Positions 57,950 to 64,000 of a stretch of DNA of 64,000 nucleotides are shown piece by piece. The stretch covers positions 2,052,001 to 2,116,000 of the forward strand of contig JAWRVZ010000051.1 of assembly GCA_037043235.1 (NCBI GenBank), given 5' to 3'. The stretch is from Rhodeus uyekii (lineage: Eukaryota; Chordata; Actinopteri; Cypriniformes; Acheilognathidae). Each line of letters begins with the position of its first letter. Positions within the stretch are counted from its first letter, which is position 1. A model generated the notes under the pieces. It had not been told where the DNA came from. It saw only the letters and a list, made by a program, of their open reading frames with translations, and ran no database searches. Both the position numbers and the translations under genes were made by a program.

Positions 57950-59700
57950 TGCATTTAATCAACGATTCGTCAAGTGAATGCATTAATTTATGAATATCAT
58001 GAATAATTTTGTGACTTGGTACGTTTCATCTGGGTGCAAAGAAATGTAGAGCTGAGTATAATCAGCACAACCGTGAAAGCTAATGCCATGCTTCCTAATG
58101 ATATCTTTCATATAGCATGTACAGGGTGAAAAGCAATGGTCCTAGTACTGAGCCTTGAGGTACTCCATACTGAATTTGTGATCAATGTGACATCTCTTCA
58201 TTTACTAGCGGTCAGATAAATAGGATTCAAACCATGCCGGTGCAATTCCAATTATGCCAACATAATTTTAGAGTCTGTTGTGGTGAATAGCATCAAATTC
58301 AGCACTAAGATCCAGTAACACTAACTGAGAGCTTCAATCACGATCAGATGAAAAGAGCAAATCGTTTGTAACTCTGAGAGCAGTGATGATACTATGATAC
58401 ACTCTAAATCCTGACTGGAAATCCTCTCAAATACTTTTTGTTTATAAAAAGGAACATGGTTGTGAGGATATTGCCTTTTCCAGAATCTTTGATAGAAAAG
58501 GTGGATTCAAGATCATCCTCTAATTAATTAATTTTTAAGCATATTTTTCAGTAGCTTAGCTAGTTTTGGGTCAAACACATGTTGGTTTTGATGATTTAAT
58601 GAGTTTAGACAATAATTCCTCTCCTATAGCAATGATAGAGAGGACGTTTTCCTCAGGGACACTACAATGTCCTCTATTATCTGATACTGTAGTTTTTGCA
58701 TGATTACAAGTTTATCTCTAAAATTATGAATTCATAAAATCATTACTGTTGTGCTGTTTGGAAGCGTCTGGAGTTTAAGCTAGATTTCTTCTTAATTTAG
58801 TCACTGTTTCAAATAAATACCTATGGCTGGATTTGCCTTCTAAGAGGGTGGAAAAATGAGCAGATCTTACTGTTTTAAGGCTTTTCTGTATGCAATAGAG
58901 CTCTCTTTCCACGAAATGCGAAAAACCTTTATATTTGTTTTCTTCCTGCTGTCCTCAATTTTTCTGGCTGCTCTCTTGAGTGCCTGAATGCTCGTTGTAC
59001 CATGGTGTTGGACCATTTTCTTTAAGTGCAAAGGAACAACTATGTCTAAAGTGCTGGAAGAGAGAGCATTACTAGTTTCTTGACATAAAATTCTTCTAAG
59101 CTCTCTGGGATGCCGAGTAGATGAAATTGATGAAGAATATTATTTATAAAGCTATTTTTAGTGTTAGAAGTGATGGTTCTACTATATTTGTAACTATATT
59201 TGGTTTTGCAGCTTTGCCTAAAGGGAGTGTACACGGCACTAGATAATGATCTGAGATTTCATCGCTCATTAACATTGATTCCATTGAGACAACATTAGAT
59301 TTAAGGTATGGTTACAATATTGGTCTCTAATACCAATGTCAATACCAATCTAATATCTAATGCCAATACCAATGCTTCTTTTTCATTATCTACATGGGTA
59401 TTAAAATCACCAACAATTATGACTTCGTTTGCTATTACTAACTCTGATAGAAAATCAGCAAATTCTTTGATAAAGTCGTTATGGATCCCTGTATACAGTA
59501 GTCAGCACAAAAATCAAGTGGGATGTATTACATATTACACAGTTTATGATCTGTAGTCATAATTTACAATAACTACTTTTGAGGAAAGGGATCATATATT
59601 CAGCAACCTAAGCTTTATCATTTGTTCAGCTTATATTCGTTTTTTATTTGATGGAAATAGGCTTTGAGAGTTTCTGTATTTGCTAATTCAGGGAACAGAC
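57950..59700 (-). mobile_element. L2/CR1-type LINE fossil
   Basis: The minus strand gives endonuclease 'EVIIVGDFNTHVDN' near 59415-59370 and, further on, the reverse-transcriptase motif 'YGVPQGSVLGPLLFTLYML' near 58172-58114. Between and around them are decayed endonuclease and RT sequences with many stops. The order and spacing fit an L2-type LINE. The 3' end is beyond or near 57950 and no UTR was identified. It is not functional. Confidence 0.82.
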
Positions 59701-61276
59701 ACAGTCTCTATATGATGATATTTTGGTGAAAGAGTCTCTGTGTTCTTCTGTGACATGAGACAACTAGCCAATGGTCAGTTTAGCCAGTTTGTCTGCTTCC
59801 TGACCTAGGCCCCAGTTAGTTAGGGTTCATCAAGACAATTTTGATCAAGTTATAAATATTTTCAAAACTGATATTCTGATTTTACTCTTTTCAGTACTGG
59901 ATTTCAAGTAATTTAAATAATTTACATCTCTAGCAAGATAATCTTACAATCCACTTTAAATAAGATGCTGGTCTTAACAAACTTAACAAAGTGAATGGGC
60001 AACAACAATACAGATAATTTCAAAATCAGAATGGGAAAAGCTGTGTTGGAGGATGTAAGATTTAATTTATTAGCATGGTCCAGTTTGCACCAGTTTGTTT
60101 TAAATTCACTATCTGCCTGCAAAGCGTCTCTTCCTCCTTTGGGTTTTCAGGTAACAAAAAAAAAAGTGACAGACTGATGGCATAACCAGAATAACAGTGT
60201 TGTTGTGATGTATTCACCTGTGACTTTGATAGACACGACGCATAGGAAAAAGTTTGTACATCCAGCAGGCAAAAAGCTCAATCAGGGTGCGCAACCACAA
60301 AAGGATGTTCTTTTGGTGATAACATGCAATAAATAATGGTTCTGTTTGTGGAGCCGTGGTGTTCCAACTTCTAGCTTTGATTAGGCACATGGCATTTTAT
60401 GACCAAAGATGTCCAATTTAAAGAAAAAGAGATATTGCCATTGGATATTCCCATTGCCATTGCTCCTTGGCAGAAGCACAAGCAGAGAGCTCAAGTGGGA
60501 AAACCATCTGCCTCTTCCTGCTCTGGGAAACAAATATTACATTACCAGTCATGTCGTGCTGATTTAAGTTAATTCTATGTTAACCTTGTTGATCACTCTG
60601 CAAGGGTCTGGAGCACAAACACAAAAATCATCGCAATTAGTGGTTGTGACTGACTATTAATCCTTCTTGGCTGTGAAACTAGAACAACAGGGTTCCTGTG
60701 CTTTGACATCAAGCATCTCGGCAGTTTGTTGTTAGTTTGTTAGTGTCCTGTTGTCGGTATTTGCCCAGTATTTAGTGTTCAGCTTCAAAATGCTTGGAGG
60801 GACAAATAAAGACAATAATTTGAAAGCAAACATAATGCCTTTTGGGGGTGGAAATATCCTTTTCCTGAGAAGACTTGTAATTCACACCATAGGGGAAGTG
60901 AAGCAAAATATTGATTATACGACAAAATCATTCTTTATTTATGTAACAGGTGAACGTGCTAATGTAGCCAGATGCAATAAAACAATGTTTTCATGAAAGT
61001 GTTATGGCGAGTGCTATGGTGAGACTGAATTGAATGAGTTATTGTGCATCAAGTTTTCCTCTTAGGACCCAACAAGCAAAATAATGGTGTGATGGTTACA
61101 CTGCTACAGAGAGGAAGCCTGCAGGGAAATCCATCCTCTCCAGCTGAGAACAACACCAGTCAAACATTTACATACTGGGTTGAAAGATTATTGAATCAAA
61201 GATGCTAATTGTTTTTAAAATACTACTGAAGGGAGTTACAGGTAGTCTCTTCTGTGTGTGTGTGTACATACATATA
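59701..61276. other. Intergenic DNA, no gene recognised
   Basis: AT-rich. No repeat tips, splice patterns or domains were recognised. Confidence 0.5.
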
Positions 61277-61964
61277 CAGAGGAGTTCGGTTATGTCGACG
61301 GCCTCTGAGGTTACAAAAAAGCATTGAGATAACCGAGGATTGAGATAACCAACACCCAATATGCTGATTTATTTGATGAAGCGATCGGCATGCTGTAAAA
61401 ATATTCATACACTGTATATGTTTGCTAACAACAAAAGGCATATGTGCAGCAACTAACAGCAGAGATTTACCAGAATACAATAAAAACACCTTTCATTCTC
61501 CATACAAACCTTTAATTATATTCTCCAACATTGCAAACACAACTTCGCTCACAGCGTAAACACGGTCACACAAACACATAAACACATTTGCTCATTACAC
61601 AGTCATTTCGCTCGGACAGTTCTGAAAAGTATTGCACATGCGGTTACTATGGTTTCGCGGCTGCACGGCACTGCGCCTCAAGAGTGAGTGAAGCGTCATT
61701 GCAGTGAGCAACTATACGGACTGATGCAGGTGCAACGCAAACTACGCGCATGCGCAGTGAATTCGGTTCTATCATAAGTCACGGGAATCCAGATAACCGA
61801 TGTTAAGTGGCAAATTTGTCCCTCTTTTGTGCTCGAGATATTAGATTTCGGCGATATAAAAGAATCGACATAACCGATAAGAAAATGCTAAGACAAATAG
61901 TGAGTTTGGTGGTTCCACTTCAAAAACGTCGACATACTGAGGTCGAGATAAGTGGATTCCACTG
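61277..61964 (-). mobile_element. Tigger-like nonautonomous element, copy C
   Basis: 688-bp copy with tips 'cagaggagttcggttatgtc' and 'gataagtggattccactg'. The inside matches 49755-50999 in the same orientation, with a shorter middle ('tgcacggcactgcg', 'gataaccgatgttaagtggc'). It lacks transposase. Confidence 0.75.
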
Positions 61965-62620
61965 TGTATATGTGTATATATGTATGTACTTTAGTGTGTG
62001 ATGTATCATGAATTATAAAAAAGGTATTAATTAATAATCAATATGGTAACTTTTTTTTAAATGATAAGGGTTTTAGTGATAATTCTATAGGGAGTTTGGC
62101 TGTATTTTCAGAAGACATTCTCAACATATGTCCCTCTATAAATCTGTTTTCCTCGTTTCCGAGGACACCTAAAGTGGGCTAAAGATCATGGTAACACTGA
62201 ATATGTGACCTTAGCTTCTATATTTTTCTAAAGAATAAGGATGACTATTGCTGTTGCTTCTAACCGGAGCTAGAACATTTTATCAGTGCGTTTAGAAAAA
62301 CTTTCCTGATTTCAGTTGGAGTCTGGACTAACAACCTTGACATGCGTATTCTGTGCATGTGTGTGTGTGTTAGTATGCTCTGTTAGATCAGTGTAGGTGA
62401 GGTGTTCAACTGGCACCCTGGAGACACTAAATTACTTGTTTTTCATGACAAGCTGACACCTTGAAACGCAGGTCTGGGACTTGGAAGGTCATTTGGTGCC
62501 TAAATCCATGTGATGGATGGTGTGCTTCAACTATCTGCTTTTGCGTGGAAAATTACTGGTTTTGTCTGCCTTTCTTGTCTAATCAAAATCATTTAACCTT
62601 GACTAATGACGTAATTAGTA

Positions 62621-63480
62621 CAGTGGATCCCACTTATCTCGAGCTCGTTATCTTGCCAACCCTGTTATGTCGACGTTTTTGAAGTGGAACCGCCAAACTC
62701 CCTATTTTTCTTAGAATTTTCTTATCGTTTATTCTTTTCTTTTGCCAAACCCTAATATATCAAGCATAAAAGAGGGACAAATTCACCACTTAACATGGTT
62801 ATCTGGATCCCTGTGACTAATGATAGTACCGAGTTCACTGCGCATGCATGGAGTTTGCGTTGCACCTGCATCAGTCCGTATAGTTGCTCACTGTGATGAC
62901 GCTTCACTCACTCTTGCGCCGCAGTGCCGTGCAGCCGCAGAAGAAATCACAGAAACATCAAGCTTAACAGATGCTGTCTTGAAAGAAGAGGTACAGGAGT
63001 TAGACATCAATGTCCAGGAATTGCCAGATTACATTTACGTCGACAAAGACGTCGTTACTGATAGAAGCATTTGTTTTCAAGCAGACCGTTAAAGGCGAAA
63101 AGCAACAAAGCATTTTAGACTTAAAGAAACCATAGTAACCGCGTGTGCAATACTATCAGAACTGTGTCCGAGCAAAATGACTGTGTTTTGAACAAATGTG
63201 TGTTGTGAGCAAAATTGTGTTTGCAATGTTGGAGAGTATAATTAAAGGTTTGTATGGAGAATGGAAGGTGTTTTTATTGTATACTGGTGAATCTCTGCTG
63301 TTAGTTGCTGCACATATGCCTTTTGTTGTTAGCAAACATATACAGTGCATGTACATTTTTAAAGCATGCCGATCGCTTCATCTAATAAATCGCCATATTA
63401 GCTTTTGGTTATCTCGATCCTCAGTTATCTCAATGTTTTTTTGCAACCCCCGAGGCCGTCGACATAACCGGGTTCCACTG
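62621..63480 (+). mobile_element. Tigger-like element, copy D, inverted to copy C
   Basis: TA-flanked 860-bp copy with tips 'cagtggatcccacttatctc' and 'cgacataaccgggttccactg'. A 90-codon plus-strand frame at 62820-63092 ('RAAAEEITETSS', 'VQELPDYIYVDKDVVTDRSI') is the remnant of the transposase C-terminal region and matches the minus-strand remnant in the 49755 copy. It lies 656 bp from copy C in opposite orientation. Confidence 0.77.
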
Positions 63481-64000
63481 TACCTTCTGTTAAAGTGTAA
63501 TTGCTGTAAAAATGTGATTGTACGAGGGGCGGCCTACGAACTTCTTGCCTTGTGAAACTTGAAGTGATTGCACGTTTGACTTACAGCGACCATTCATTCT
63601 TCAGTGATATCCCAAGTTAAACAACAAACAAGGTAGAAAGTTGTGTTTGTTTTTGGGTAGGGTTGTCTGATTGGAAGTGGTGGAGAGAAAGGGGACTGGT
63701 GGTTCACTCAGATCTGAGTGAAGTGACTCTCAGACTGGGTCAGGTTGGGGGTCAGTTTCATCAAAGTACACTGGTTATATTGTTCATCTGGGTCAAACTC
63801 TTGGTGGGACTCTAGGTCCCAGTGTTTGGTGGAGGTACACCTCCATTGGAGTGAATTGACACTTATAAAGTGTAAATCTGTAAACTGGACTCTTCATTTC
63901 TTCTACTTCAGACAGGGCTACCGCGAACTTAGTGAATCAGGTAGTTAGGGATGTAGCCATTAAAATAATTATAAATATAACTTACTAAATATAGGGCTGT
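63481..64000. other. Intergenic DNA at the window edge
   Basis: No gene, repeat tip or domain was recognised. Confidence 0.5.

Noticed and set aside
1..64000. CRISPR arrays, operons, prophage or bacterial islands
   Set aside because: No regularly spaced direct repeats, ribosome binding sites or gene clusters. The DNA is plainly vertebrate nuclear.

Overview
The window looks like nuclear DNA of a teleost fish, most likely a cyprinid. It is AT-rich and intron-containing. It holds a fish-type neuropeptide FF receptor gene and a repeat set typical of such genomes: Tc1-like elements, a tRNA-derived SINE of the cyprinid HAmo type, DIRS, BEL/Pao, hAT, several pogo/Tigger-like families and L2- and L1-type LINEs. 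I see no bacterial-type genes, operons or CRISPR arrays.

Only one host gene is supported. It is an NPFF receptor (closest by eye to NPFFR1) on the minus strand. Three coding exons (25081-24733, 18374-18275, 16667-15641) splice in frame to 491 codons. A likely noncoding first exon lies near 46300-46700, giving a first intron of about 21 kb crowded with transposon remains.

The most striking feature is at the 3' end of that gene. A full-length, apparently intact L1-type LINE (about 15678-9981, same strand) has inserted into the last codons of the receptor. A 16-bp target-site duplication (15679-15694 and 9965-9980) brackets it. Reading across the duplication gives the pre-insertion end, ...NQAW-DE-stop, with its stop now stranded 5.7 kb away at 9957-9959. 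The allele shown here instead reads through nine Gs into the L1 5' UTR, adding twelve residues (GGALESPNKMAA). Both L1 ORFs (292 and 1250 aa) are open, so the insertion looks young.

Region by region: 1-9950 is downstream intergenic DNA with MITE pieces, a Tc1 copy and a SINE next to the original stop. 9957-25121 is the receptor body with the L1, AT microsatellites in intron 3 and a hAT fossil in intron 2. 25122-46299 is the first intron, with three SINE copies, a BEL/Pao fossil carrying a nested MITE and a nested Tc1, four pogo-like elements and a DIRS fragment nested inside one of them. 46300-46700 is the candidate first exon and promoter side. 46740-64000 is upstream intergenic DNA with an LTR-type nonautonomous element, a foldback element, an L2 LINE split by a Tigger-like element, a SINE, a Tc1 copy, a second L2 LINE and an inverted pair of Tigger-like copies.

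I found no new multi-gene system. The interest lies in the receptor/L1 fusion and the nested transposon history. Family names were assigned by reading motifs, not by database search.
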